A DNA stretch of 26,761 bases from a virus, in IMG/VR virus record IMGVR_UViG_3300024252_000068, positions 1-26,761 of that record. One strand, written 5' to 3'. Shown in pieces: positions 1 to 8,089 of this stretch. Numbering within the stretch: position 1 is the first letter of the stretch; every line of letters starts with the position of its first letter. The notes below the pieces were generated by a model. The model made no database searches. It was given only the letters and a program-made list of their open reading frames with translations, and had not been told where the DNA came from. Position numbers and translations under genes: made by a program.

Positions 1-2204
1 GTCGTGCTAGAACTATCCCACCATTTAAAGTTTTTGGAATCCCAATTCTTTGTGTAATATGTTTCTAATGTAAATCGATCAAATCTAAAATCAATTGTAT
101 TCAATGCTCTAGGTAAGTTATTATTGATATTATATGCTACTTCTTTTGCTTTATTTGGTAATGTATATGCAATAACCCAAGCCGAGGTAAATCCTAAAAC
201 AGTGCCATCTATTTGTTTAGATAACATCCATCGTGGCAACACAGTAGATACTTGACCGACATTATTGATCATTTGTTCTTGCATATTTAATAAACTATTG
301 GGTGTTACTGTCTGAATATCATTGTATGGGAAACTTAAATCAACCGATGAACTAATACTTGTACCATTATTATTGACTAAGTTATCAACCATTTGTGCAT
401 AAACCACTTCATATAATATATCACCGTTGTCATCTAACGCTTGCGCTGTTTTTAGTTCACCAATGGTAATGGACTTATCAAAGTGATTATTTTGCATTAC
501 TTCTACATATTTTTCTAGTGTTTCTGGATTTAATCCATAAGCATGATTGTATTGAATTTTGTCAGCTACCCCAAAATTATAATCATCTATTCTATATAAT
601 AAATTTGGGTTGATAATTGATGCATTGCTTAATACACTACTAATATAATCACGATCATCTTCTGGTATGAATGCATCAACATATAATGCATTTGTTGGTT
701 TGTCATATTCATGATTCACCGCAATGGTAAAAGTATTAAATATGGAAACTAATCCATTAGCATCATACGCATTTACGGAGAACGCATATTCCTGATCAAA
801 TGTGGTTTGGTCACCATCTATTGTGATTTCATCGGTGCCAATTGAATTAGTATTGTGCAACGTAGAATCGGCTGAAATATTGTCTAAATCAGTTGTTTTT
901 TTATTATCAACTAGTTTAAATACTTCGTAGCTTACCCTACCTATAATGTTCCCCGATGGTAACAATGTTAACCCTTGTGGTAATTTGTTAGCAACCCCAC
1001 CCTCTTTCAATTTATATTGCAGCGATATATCATTGATATGCTTTGCGGTTACATACAATGTGCTAATTTCGCCATTGTTGATTAATCCCAAATTATCAGG
1101 TACATCCCATTTGACTTCGGCATCAGTATCACCGATGATTTTTATAGTGTAATCATATGTCTGGTGTATATCAATATCATTTAATTTTCTGATTTTTATA
1201 GAAAAACTATAATCTTGATCTACTGTGTTTATATCAGCTAAATTACCGTATATCCATCCTGTACTCGCATCTAACTGGAGTCCAGTCGGCAATGACCCTA
1301 TCAACACAAATTCAATCGGATCGCCATCTGGGTCAATACCATCGCATTGGTAAGCATAATGGTTATCATGTCTAACTGTGCCTAGATCCGATACATAATT
1401 AGTAATATATGGTTGTCTCAATGCAATCACATCACATGTCACATAATCACTATCAGCCGTAAATTCAGTAGTGTCTGTTGTCATACTATCACGACTAACC
1501 ACAAATATTGAATATGTTCGTAGATTGGTATCTACCCCATCTGTGATTTTTAGAGTGAATTGATAATGTTTACTTATTGACCGTGTGCTATAATCCCATG
1601 GAAATTCAATCCAACCGACTGCATCGTTGTCCCACCCTGCCATTGCAGATGTACCAAATGATGCCACGGGTTCAATATAACCATACAACCCAGAACTTGA
1701 TACACTAACTCCGCTAGGTAATTCTCCACTAGCCAATGACATTACTATATCATCGGCAGGATCGTCATCGGTTGTCTCAATTGGTATGTCAACTAATTGA
1801 CCATCAAAATATCTCCCTAATAAACCAGATGCTGTCTGAAATTGTGGGATATCCTGACCAGTAATAGTTAGTGAAAATGTTCTATCATTAACATATTCAG
1901 GAATTAGTGCATTATCTTCTATTTTTTCTGTATAGACACGCACAGTAAAATCAGATGTTATATTTTCATTCACCTGATAAGGTACACCTGTCGCATATCC
2001 GATAGCTTTTGGGATGCCTTCAAGCATTCCTTGTCCACCAACATACATCCCGTTGGGTAATTTACCAGCAATCACCCGATATTTTATCCGTCCTGAATCC
2101 GTTGGGAAATCGGGGTCATATGCTTCTAACAATATCCGGTAGAATTGATCTTCAGCTATAGTGCCTAGATTACCAGATTCAGTTACCCATACTGGTTGTG
2201 CCAT
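1..2204 (-). CDS. Virion structural protein with Ig-like (He_PIG) repeats, C-terminus cut off by window edge
   Basis: Open on the minus strand from ATG at 2204-2202 to the window edge, about 734 codons with no stop, so the C-terminus is missing. Repeated segments of the form LPxGhxhxxxxGxhxG are visible: LPNGMYVGGQGMLEG near residue 49, LPSGVSVSSSGLYGY near 162, LPTGLQLDASTGWIYG near 300 and LPQGLTLLPSGNIIG further on. This is the hallmark of putative Ig (He_PIG) domains, which in phages occur in tail, baseplate or fibre proteins that touch the host surface. Between repeats are Asp-rich stretches such as DPDGDP, possibly calcium-binding as in cadherin-like folds. It starts 12 bases after the tail-fibre-like gene, in the same transcript. 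The structural role is well supported; the exact virion position (baseplate, fibre or neck) cannot be told from sequence. Confidence 0.8.
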   Translation of the reverse strand, partial: MAQPVWVTESGNLGTIAEDQFYRILLEAYDPDFPTDSGRIKYRVIAGKLPNGMYVGGQGMLEGIPKAIGYATGVPYQVNENITSDFTVRVYTEKIEDNALIPEYVNDRTFSLTITGQDIPQFQTASGLLGRYFDGQLVDIPIETTDDDPADDIVMSLASGELPSGVSVSSSGLYGYIEPVASFGTSAMAGWDNDAVGWIEFPWDYSTRSISKHYQFTLKITDGVDTNLRTYSIFVVSRDSMTTDTTEFTADSDYVTCDVIALRQPYITNYVSDLGTVRHDNHYAYQCDGIDPDGDPIEFVLIGSLPTGLQLDASTGWIYGNLADINTVDQDYSFSIKIRKLNDIDIHQTYDYTIKIIGDTDAEVKWDVPDNLGLINNGEISTLYVTAKHINDISLQYKLKEGGVANKLPQGLTLLPSGNIIGRVSYEVFKLVDNKKTTDLDNISADSTLHNTNSIGTDEITIDGDQTTFDQEYAFSVNAYDANGLVSIFNTFTIAVNHEYDKPTNALYVDAFIPEDDRDYISSVLSNASIINPNLLYRIDDYNFGVADKIQYNHAYGLNPETLEKYVEVMQNNHFDKSITIGELKTAQALDDNGDILYEVVYAQMVDNLVNNNGTSISSSVDLSFPYNDIQTVTPNSLLNMQEQMINNVGQVSTVLPRWMLSKQIDGTVLGFTSAWVIAYTLPNKAKEVAYNINNNLPRALNTIDFRFDRFTLETYYTKNWDSKNFKWWDSSST

Positions 2205-2216
2205 TCATTAAGCCTA

Positions 2217-2819
2217 TTAATGTCCACCACTTAAATCAGTACTAGCATCCATAAAACTTAACAAATACCAATTAGTGCCATCAGATATCCAAGTAGTCAC
2301 ATCACCTATTGCGGTAGTAATATCGGTGCTACCCCCTTTGAGTGTTGTTCCAGTTACATCATACATGACTGCGTGATCGGATATGATTGTAATGGTTTGT
2401 CCTGCGGTACTATCATCTAATGCTGTGATCGTTACTGCACCACCTGTCTTAAACAGATTTCCGGTAGCAACCGATGGTGTAGCATCAGCTGCGCCAAATG
2501 TAACAAATGTATTTGCTGGCCCACTGAATGCCGCAGCATTGGCAACAGTTAATTTTCCTGTTACAGATACATTACTTGATGCAGAGACTGCATTTGCTAA
2601 AATGATTGTTCCACTACCATTTGGTGCAATAGTCAATGAACCATTGGCATCATCCGTGCTTATAGTATTAGCCGTTATACTGACATTAGATAAACTTGTG
2701 CCACCTAATTCAGCATAAACCTCACTGAAGTTGTCATTGATTTTGTCAAATGCTGTTCTTAATTGATCGCCGGTACCATCATTTGCACTAGATCCGGTAT
2801 TAACTGTTTGATATGCCAT
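2217..2819 (-). CDS. Tail-fibre-like structural protein
   Basis: A 200-residue protein. The N-terminus (VNTGSSANDGTGDQLRTAF, then DKINDNFSEVYAEL) is a signature seen at the start of many tail fibre or baseplate-attached proteins of marine T4-like phages; it probably anchors the protein to the virion. The middle is a low-complexity beta-rich region (Ser, Thr, Ala, Gly, Val) with repeats such as SNVSITANT and SNVSVTGKLT, typical of a beta-helical fibre shaft. The C-terminus (TTWISDGTNWYLLSF) is a common end of such fibres. It lies just upstream of the Ig-like protein in the same direction. A CTAAATA box (about 2864-2870, minus strand) lies upstream and could be a weak late promoter. Fibre-like identity is good; the receptor or exact position is unknown. 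Confidence 0.75.
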   Translation of the reverse strand: MAYQTVNTGSSANDGTGDQLRTAFDKINDNFSEVYAELGGTSLSNVSITANTISTDDANGSLTIAPNGSGTIILANAVSASSNVSVTGKLTVANAAAFSGPANTFVTFGAADATPSVATGNLFKTGGAVTITALDDSTAGQTITIISDHAVMYDVTGTTLKGGSTDITTAIGDVTTWISDGTNWYLLSFMDASTDLSGGH

Positions 2820-2891
2820 ATTATTTTTACCATCCTTTTAAAAGTATAATTTAACTGTATTTAGCATTAAACTATGCTTACTTGGTGATAA

Positions 2892-3110
2892 TTAATTCCG
2901 CCGTGTGATTCTTCCTTGGGTTAGGTCATATGGACTCATTGTTACTTCAACGTTATCGCCCATCAGTACTCTAATTTTGTTTTTCCTCATTTTACCAGAA
3001 AGATAGCAAATGATTTCTTTATCAATGCCATTAAGTTCTACCCTGCATTTATTGCCAGGTAGAACCTCCGATACTACACCTTCTACATTTATTCCTGCTT
3101 CTTTTGCCAT
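2892..3110 (-). CDS. infA: Translation initiation factor IF-1
   Basis: A 72-residue protein, the same length as E. coli IF-1, collinear throughout and alike at the start ([18 protein letters not shown] against MAKEDNIEMQGTVLETLP), in the centre ([19 protein letters not shown]) and at the end ([13 protein letters not shown]). The family is a single OB-fold S1-like domain that binds the ribosomal A site of the 30S subunit with IF-2 and IF-3 and sets initiation fidelity. All strongly conserved family positions appear intact, so it is probably functional. The start ATG shares bases with the stop codon of the H1-like gene upstream (TAATG), so translation is probably coupled. A host-type translation factor inside a block of phage genes is unusual; it may keep or redirect initiation during infection, which is inference. 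Confidence 0.93.
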   Translation of the reverse strand: MAKEAGINVEGVVSEVLPGNKCRVELNGIDKEIICYLSGKMRKNKIRVLMGDNVEVTMSPYDLTQGRITRRN

Positions 3111-3286
3111 TAAATAGCGGCTTTTTCATCCATAATTTCTTTCCTACGTTCTTTGATAGATTTAGAAATCTCCTGTAATGCTTTCCTAGCCCTTGCTGCA
3201 CTAGCCTTTACACCGTTTTCGGTAAGTTTCACATTCTCTGCAAGATAAGTTTCCATCTGTTCTACTATAATTTCATGATTTGTCAA
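3110..3286 (-). CDS. Small histone H1-like (Hc1-like) DNA-binding protein
   Basis: A 58-residue protein with a TTG start at 3286-3284, preceded by an AGAGGA ribosome binding site 8 bases away; no in-frame ATG gives a sensible product. The centre and C-terminus ([20 protein letters not shown], then [11 protein letters not shown]) carry the basic, Ala/Arg/Lys-rich helical signature of the Hc1 histone H1-like family, known from Chlamydia and frequent in marine T4-like phages. The expected role is binding or compacting DNA. Its stop overlaps the start of the IF-1 gene, and a sigma-70-like promoter lies upstream (3353-3381), so the two are probably co-expressed. Family assignment rests on the short motif and length; the function in phages is not established. 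Confidence 0.65.
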   Translation of the reverse strand: MTNHEIIVEQMETYLAENVKLTENGVKASAARARKALQEISKSIKERRKEIMDEKAAI

Positions 3287-3352
3287 TTTAATATTCCTCT
3301 GTTATGGGTTATTATTTAGCTTTCCCCATTCAGAGGGTGGCATTATTCATGT

Positions 3353-3381
3353 CGTATATCATAGATTTGGTTAATAGTCAA
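3353..3381 (-). promoter_or_regulatory. Sigma-70-like promoter for the H1-like/IF-1 genes
   Basis: On the minus strand TTGACT (3381-3376) and TATACG (3358-3353) are separated by 17 bases, with a TG one base before the -10 box (extended -10). It reads towards the H1-like gene, whose start is about 65 bases downstream. The -35 box overlaps the stop codon of the membrane protein gene. The -10 box is only a 4/6 match. Confidence 0.5.
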
Positions 3382-3638
3382 TGAGATATACGATGGGTAG
3401 GTGAATAGAACCATCGGTATACACCAAACACATCAATAGCAAAGTAAACTAGATTTAATGCAAAATAACCCCATTCTTGACTAAGATAACACCACAATGC
3501 CAAGAATATTGATGCAACCGTCGCAAAGATAAACCCATACTTGCTATATTGGGTGTGCCATGCAATCATAATGCCACCAATCATGCCAGTGGCAGAACCG
3601 ATGTATTGGTAGATATCAAGTATTAATTGTTGGTCCAT
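3378..3638 (-). CDS. Small membrane protein with three predicted TM segments, possibly PnuC-like
   Basis: An 86-residue hydrophobic protein with three likely membrane segments at about residues 10-28, 35-52 and 57-76, and a charged tail. The last segment ends NLVYFAIDVFGVYRWF, which resembles the conserved 'NxxG/DxxxxYRW' end seen in PnuC-type nicotinamide riboside transporters and related half-size transporters. The protein is much shorter than full PnuC (about 220-240 residues), so it could be only a fragment-like relative or a homo-oligomeric half-transporter. If PnuC-like, it would serve NAD precursor uptake, a pathway often found in large phages. No other NAD gene is visible here, so the transporter assignment is tentative. 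Confidence 0.55.
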   Translation of the reverse strand: MDQQLILDIYQYIGSATGMIGGIMIAWHTQYSKYGFIFATVASIFLALWCYLSQEWGYFALNLVYFAIDVFGVYRWFYSPTHRISH

Positions 3639-3675
3639 TTGTCCTTTTTAAAATATCCTTTTATATCTGAGTGTA

Positions 3676-5361
3676 TTATCCGTTGCGTTTGATCGTTAAT
3701 CCGTTGTATTTGGTATTTCTTTTGCGAAAGAACTCTTCGCCGTCTTTTAATGTAAACACACTTGGTGGAAATCCGTAGTTATCTATTAACTCCGTGCGAT
3801 ATCCTGTATATTCTTTGCTATCAAACAAAATAGTAACCTTTCCGCTGTTAAATTCGTTAACTGATACATATGTCTTGTATTTCTCATCTTGATATATGCT
3901 AGTCTTCACCATTTCTTTTTTGTTAGTTAATAGATTAACACACGGAACAACCCCGTTGGTTGTAAAGGCTTTTCTTGGTGTTTGTCCTAATAAATAATCC
4001 GGGTTTTTAAGTAAGAAAGTATCCACTTCGTCTTGTGTTTTAAACCACCGTTGGGTTATTCCATTATGCACATTAATGCGATTGCCTCGTGGTCTGCCTT
4101 TTAAAGTCCATAAGTTATCGAGGTATTTGTCTATATCAGCATTTTTAACACTCTCGTATTCACCATCTTTAAACATCATTACATTACCTTTGTTGAAGTT
4201 GTTATAACGTCCTAGCTTCCATCCATTAGTTAGATAATCATCTATTTTACATGGATTTATTTTTTCATTGGTTGTGCCTTTCGTTACCCATTTAAAGTAA
4301 TGACTTATTACTCTTCCGTTTGCTTCTTCCCAACCGTCATCTTTATACTGAGGTGCATATTCTTCTGGTATTTGCATTTGTTTGAATTGGGTAAGATTAA
4401 TCAGAGAGACATAGTTAACCTTTTCTACTGTGCATTTTCCGCCTTCTCTCCATGTATTATTATCAGATAGAAAATCTAAAAGTTGGTCTTTCTTAATGCG
4501 TTTATTGGTCTCTCCATTGGTAACTGATACACATTTTCCTTTTATCTTGGACCCACTATACCAATCATTGTTCTTTGATAAGAACTCATCAACAGTATCA
4601 CATAGAATGTGTAAATTGTCCTCACCATCAGTAACAACACAATACCGTGGTATTGCTTGAAAACCTTTCCGCCAAGAAGGATTATCAGCTAAGAACAAAC
4701 GCATGTCATCTGGGAATATCGGTTTAGAAATGATATCGTTTGTTACCCAAACTTTACCACTAGCTGTGTTATGTATAGTTGAACCTATTCGCCATTCTGA
4801 ATTTAATGATAGCCATTCCGGAACATCTTCAATCAACGTATTTATGTATCTAGTATCAGTGCCATTGGTAACAGCTACTTTGGTATGTTCATCAACTGCT
4901 GTTTCTATATACTCTTTGATACGAATTTTATCTGCATTCGTAAAGATTGTATCTTTGTAAAATTTACCTAGAATATTAAGATTGTAGTACTTTTTCTTCA
5001 TTATTGAGAATTTATCGTACTTTAGTACTCTGCGATTAACTTGTTCCATTACCTCGTGATATGTCATTTCGGATTTTGAGTAACATATCCGTATAATTTC
5101 TCTATGAAAGTTGTCTCTGCTGTGTTTTTTTATACTCTCTTTTAGAACTCCAGATGACCCATAATACTTTTGCCAGTCAGATTCTACGGTTTTACGCCGT
5201 TTACTGTTCTTCTGTTTTCGCTTAGAATGGAAGTGTTTTTTGCCAATGTAATACATTGGTTCTTCTGGGTAAGCGTCAATGTTAATTCTCGTAATTAAAT
5301 ATATAAATCCTACTGCATCTTTCGGTATTGCTGTTAACTCTGTATTATTGTATATCCACAT
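3676..5361 (-). CDS. GIY-YIG homing endonuclease with tandem DNA-binding-like repeats
   Basis: A 561-residue protein. The N-terminal nuclease domain has GFIY at residues 18-21 and YYIG at 37-40, followed by SDWQKYYGSSGVLKESI and NFHREIIRICYSKSE, the layout of Seg-type free-standing GIY-YIG endonucleases of T4-like phages. From about residue 160 the rest is a degenerate tandem array of roughly 35-45-residue units of the pattern VTNG...(K/R)hI...FL..N..W..G; at least seven can be counted (for example VTNGETNKRI...FLSDNNTWREG). Such modules are probably sequence-reading DNA-binding units; that is inference. The gene interrupts the region between the radical SAM gene and the membrane protein gene and has its own control hairpin. 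Homing endonucleases cut cognate DNA lacking the insertion and so spread themselves. The nuclease assignment is firm; the target is unknown. Confidence 0.88.
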   Translation of the reverse strand: MWIYNNTELTAIPKDAVGFIYLITRINIDAYPEEPMYYIGKKHFHSKRKQKNSKRRKTVESDWQKYYGSSGVLKESIKKHSRDNFHREIIRICYSKSEMTYHEVMEQVNRRVLKYDKFSIMKKKYYNLNILGKFYKDTIFTNADKIRIKEYIETAVDEHTKVAVTNGTDTRYINTLIEDVPEWLSLNSEWRIGSTIHNTASGKVWVTNDIISKPIFPDDMRLFLADNPSWRKGFQAIPRYCVVTDGEDNLHILCDTVDEFLSKNNDWYSGSKIKGKCVSVTNGETNKRIKKDQLLDFLSDNNTWREGGKCTVEKVNYVSLINLTQFKQMQIPEEYAPQYKDDGWEEANGRVISHYFKWVTKGTTNEKINPCKIDDYLTNGWKLGRYNNFNKGNVMMFKDGEYESVKNADIDKYLDNLWTLKGRPRGNRINVHNGITQRWFKTQDEVDTFLLKNPDYLLGQTPRKAFTTNGVVPCVNLLTNKKEMVKTSIYQDEKYKTYVSVNEFNSGKVTILFDSKEYTGYRTELIDNYGFPPSVFTLKDGEEFFRKRNTKYNGLTIKRNG

Positions 5362-5366
5362 ATTTC

Positions 5367-5405
5367 CCCCTCAAATGTATGAGTATTATTTATACATTTG
5401 AGGGG
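5367..5405 (-). promoter_or_regulatory. RBS-sequestering hairpin with embedded late promoter
   Basis: A perfect 14-bp inverted repeat (arms 5392-5405 and 5367-5380, 11-base loop) on the minus strand directly before the endonuclease ATG (5361). The 3' arm contains the ribosome binding site (GAGG at 5372-5369, 7 bases from ATG), so a transcript arriving from upstream would fold and hide it. The T4-late box TATAAATA (5394-5387) spans the end of the 5' arm and the loop; a late transcript starting about 5381 would lack the 5' arm and leave the site free. This is the control logic known for I-TevI and some seg genes of T4. Confidence 0.8.
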
Positions 5406-5584
5406 AACTAGCAGATTACTTAGAAAAACCTAAACCAAAAAAATTAGGTAAACGACTATTTAACAAGATAGCTAAACTATATAAAGAAGAATACTCAAAC
5501 AGAAAACCATTGGAATATCCAAAAAGTGGCAAACTAACTAAAAAGATTACTGAATTAGCCGATAGATATAACTTAACTATATAG
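5402..5584 (+). pseudogene. Plus-strand orphan coding fragment
   Basis: Plus-strand reading frame that is open from just after a TGA (5399-5401) to TAG at 5582-5584, encoding about 60 residues (ELADYLEKPKPKKLGKRLF..., ending ITELADRYNLTI). The composition is charged, Lys-rich and protein-like, but there is no ATG, GTG or TTG at the beginning and no ribosome binding site. It abuts the endonuclease hairpin, and the minus strand here is closed by stops. The simplest reading is the 3' remnant of a gene whose start was lost when the endonuclease gene arrived or when the region rearranged. It could also be chance in an A+T-rich gap. Confidence 0.35.
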
Positions 5585-6874
5585 TATGTCTGTTAATTCA
5601 GGAATACACTCATGCATATTTAGATTTCTGTGCTTATCTAATATTTGTGAGTATTGAACCATTTGGTTATAATAATCTTCATTGAATGTGTTATTTTCTA
5701 ACTCAGAGATCATATACTTTGTTTTTTCTGATATGGTATCATTGGTGTTATACATTTCTAGGTCAAAACATTGTTTCAATCGTTCAATTGCTAATGGACG
5801 TAATGCTGGTGTCAAGTTTTGGAACTTTAAAAATGGCGGATCAACTAAGTCACACGGACCAACATAAATTTGTCTCCCAATCATTAGATTTTTATTGATA
5901 CTATCCCAAAACTGCATTAACTCATGCCAATGCAATACATTATATATCATTGGGACTGGTGCTGTTGAGAACCAAAATGGTTCTGGTAAATCCATTAATA
6001 TCTCTAAATTAGCCATTATTTTATCCCATTTACTGGGATATCTAATGTACTCGTTTACTTTTCCAACACCATCAATCGACAATGTTATTTGCACAGACTT
6101 AAAATGTGATAATAGTTCAACACTTCGTTGTGCTAAGTTAGTAACATTAATGCTAAATTGAACTTCTATATTTTTTGCTATATCTTGATCTATGCAATAC
6201 TGTAATAGAATTGGTATAGATCGCATTACGCTTGGTTCACCGCCTATAAAGAATATTTTATTTACATGATGTATGTTATCTTGCACATCTTGCATATATT
6301 TCTGATCTAACCCAAAATCGACCTCATTTTCAAATATAGGCTTATAGTTGGTAAATTCTGCAAATCGTTGATCCTTATCAAGTATTTTTTTTGCTTCTCT
6401 GGCGGAGGTTGTGGATATATCTGGAGTACACATTACACAAGCAATATTACACAATGATGCTAATCGCAAATCCATTCGTCTAATATGCTTCACCTTACCT
6501 GTGTTTGTAAATTCATTTATTGTATCAACGAAATATGCCGTATCTTCTGGTACTTCCAGTATACGATGGCTTTCTTGCAAACGCAAACTTGCTGACGATG
6601 ATTGTTCTTCATGGTAACAGCGTTCACACCCCTTCACTTGTTTGCTATCAAGCATATCTGCACGGATTTGATTGAGTTGTGTGCTATCCCATGCATCTTG
6701 TATGGTGCTATTATTAACCGTTAGTTGGTTGCCATCTTCATCAAGTAATGCTTGCTCCTTCCATACACAACAGAATCGTTGTCTGCCTTGTGGTCCTAGT
6801 TCATATGTATTAAATGCATATGGACACAGTGTACCTTTGGCGACCATTTGTTTGATATTATCTAATGTAATCAT
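5573..6874 (-). CDS. Radical SAM enzyme with N-terminal SPASM-like Cys cluster (twitch type)
   Basis: A 433-residue protein. The radical SAM [4Fe-4S] motif CxxxCxxC is at C142, C146 and C149 (LCNIACVMC), followed by the SAM-contacting GGE at 211-213 (FFIGGEPS). Before the core, C17, C35/C36, C83 and C86 (CPYAF, FCCVW, GCERCYHEE) form a SPASM-like cluster that would hold an additional iron-sulphur centre; in most SPASM enzymes this domain is C-terminal, but an N-terminal copy is seen in a phage-associated group. SPASM/twitch enzymes commonly modify peptides or sugars; the substrate here is unknown. Its start overlaps the end of the 83-residue gene (ATGA-type overlap), so the two are likely co-translated. 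No obvious precursor peptide gene was recognised beside it. Confidence 0.85.
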   Translation of the reverse strand: MITLDNIKQMVAKGTLCPYAFNTYELGPQGRQRFCCVWKEQALLDEDGNQLTVNNSTIQDAWDSTQLNQIRADMLDSKQVKGCERCYHEEQSSSASLRLQESHRILEVPEDTAYFVDTINEFTNTGKVKHIRRMDLRLASLCNIACVMCTPDISTTSAREAKKILDKDQRFAEFTNYKPIFENEVDFGLDQKYMQDVQDNIHHVNKIFFIGGEPSVMRSIPILLQYCIDQDIAKNIEVQFSINVTNLAQRSVELLSHFKSVQITLSIDGVGKVNEYIRYPSKWDKIMANLEILMDLPEPFWFSTAPVPMIYNVLHWHELMQFWDSINKNLMIGRQIYVGPCDLVDPPFLKFQNLTPALRPLAIERLKQCFDLEMYNTNDTISEKTKYMISELENNTFNEDYYNQMVQYSQILDKHRNLNMHECIPELTDILYS

Positions 6875-7122
6875 ATACTCGTGCTGATAACACCAATAAC
6901 ACCAATTATCAATATTCCATATACAATAGTTTCTATTATGAATTCAGATTGCCTAACATTCGCTGCATAATCTGATAACATATTATCATCGTGTTGCCGA
7001 GTTAATATTTCTTTTTCGATAGCATCAATTAAATATTGTTTCTTTTTTCTTCGATCTAGCTTTAACCCAAGAGTTTCCCCATATTCATCTAACTCTTTTT
7101 TTGACATATCTTCAAGTTTCAT
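6871..7122 (-). CDS. Small protein with SAP/HeH-like N-terminus and C-terminal TM segment
   Basis: An 83-residue protein. Residues 1-40 (MKLEDMSKKELDEYGETLGL, then a basic stretch KLDRRKKKQYLIDAI) look like a helix-extension-helix (SAP, LEM or Rho-N type) fold: 'hxxhSKxELxxhxxxLGhxhD...KxxLIxxI'. Such domains bind nucleic acid. The C-terminus (residues 61-83, IIETIVYGILIIGVIGVIS) is a single membrane helix, so the protein may tie nucleic acid or a partner to the membrane. The gene overlaps the lipase gene upstream and the radical SAM gene downstream by a few bases. No specific function is known. Confidence 0.6.
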   Translation of the reverse strand: MKLEDMSKKELDEYGETLGLKLDRRKKKQYLIDAIEKEILTRQHDDNMLSDYAANVRQSEFIIETIVYGILIIGVIGVISTSI

Positions 7123-8059
7123 CTTCTAAGTACCTTTCTCTATCTTTCCATCGTATTTCTTTGCCACCTGATAATTTAGGTGTTATGTTATCTAAATAGT
7201 TATCCATAAAATGATCTGGTAATTCTTTTGCTATATCCAAAAATGAAAAATCTTCTTTGGCAGCATTTAACCAAAATGAATTAACTCCCATTCCACTTGC
7301 CTGTGCTGGTTCTAAGAAACAATAATACTCATCATTGACTAACTTAATCATTTTGCCAAAGTGCCTATATCGTTTAAACATATACAATAATTCAACTGGT
7401 GGAACTAATGGTACTACATCGGTTTCATTAACTACCCTTGTTAGTGGCAAATGTTCCCATTTAAATATACCATCACGATCAAATACTTTCGGCTGACCGA
7501 ATGTGATTATTTCATTAACATTTAATCCGGCTTGATAACAATATGCACCTACTATAACTGCTTCTGCACCACCTAATGAATGTCCAGTTATATTAATAGC
7601 GTATGATGCGTCAGCCATTAACCTTCTTAAATCAGCAAAAATTCGTTCTGCTACCCCATGAAACCCACTATGCACCTTACATTGCAATCTGGTTGACCAA
7701 TCCTTGTCAAATTTAATATCTTGCATAGCATTCTTGATATTACTAGTACCACGAATAGAGATAGTATAGGTTTTTTCACCTCGATTCGTTAGTAAAAAAT
7801 ATCGAATTTGTTTAATTTCATTCACATATACCTGGTTTGGATATGCTTGCTTAATGTCATCTATTTTATCTGCATATGCTAATTTTGCCAATTCTGCATA
7901 TCTATTAATCTTTTGCCAATCAACATCGTGTGCCATTGTAAATGATTGTTTGTATTGTGAACTTAAATTATATTTACGTTGTATGCGTTTGACTATTTTT
8001 CTTGCGATAAATGCTTTGATTTTTGCCATTGCATATCGTTTGGCGATCCATGTGAACAT
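7112..8059 (-). CDS. Class 3 lipase-like alpha/beta hydrolase
   Basis: A 315-residue protein. The lipase class 3 pattern is complete: the oxyanion strand ISIRGTSN (residues 100-107), the nucleophile elbow GHSLGG with S161, FGQPKV at 187-192, the acid D214 in VNETDVVPLVPP, and H233 in YRHFGKM. The family hydrolyses acylglycerols or phospholipids. There is no classical signal peptide; the N-terminus (residues 1-30) is a basic amphipathic helix that could associate with the membrane. Ribosome binding site AAAGGAG lies 6 bases from ATG, and an AATAAATA late promoter box is 31 bases upstream. Late expression would suit a role in host membrane lysis or in the particle, which is inference. Alternative: lysophospholipase or cutinase-like activity. 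Confidence 0.85.
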   Translation of the reverse strand: MFTWIAKRYAMAKIKAFIARKIVKRIQRKYNLSSQYKQSFTMAHDVDWQKINRYAELAKLAYADKIDDIKQAYPNQVYVNEIKQIRYFLLTNRGEKTYTISIRGTSNIKNAMQDIKFDKDWSTRLQCKVHSGFHGVAERIFADLRRLMADASYAINITGHSLGGAEAVIVGAYCYQAGLNVNEIITFGQPKVFDRDGIFKWEHLPLTRVVNETDVVPLVPPVELLYMFKRYRHFGKMIKLVNDEYYCFLEPAQASGMGVNSFWLNAAKEDFSFLDIAKELPDHFMDNYLDNITPKLSGGKEIRWKDRERYLEDET

Positions 8060-8089
8060 ATCATACTCCTTTTGTTTCAGTATGTATAA

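Noticed and set aside
4430-4960. Plus-strand reading frames within the endonuclease gene
   Set aside because: Antisense shadows without a ribosome binding site, within a well-supported minus-strand gene.
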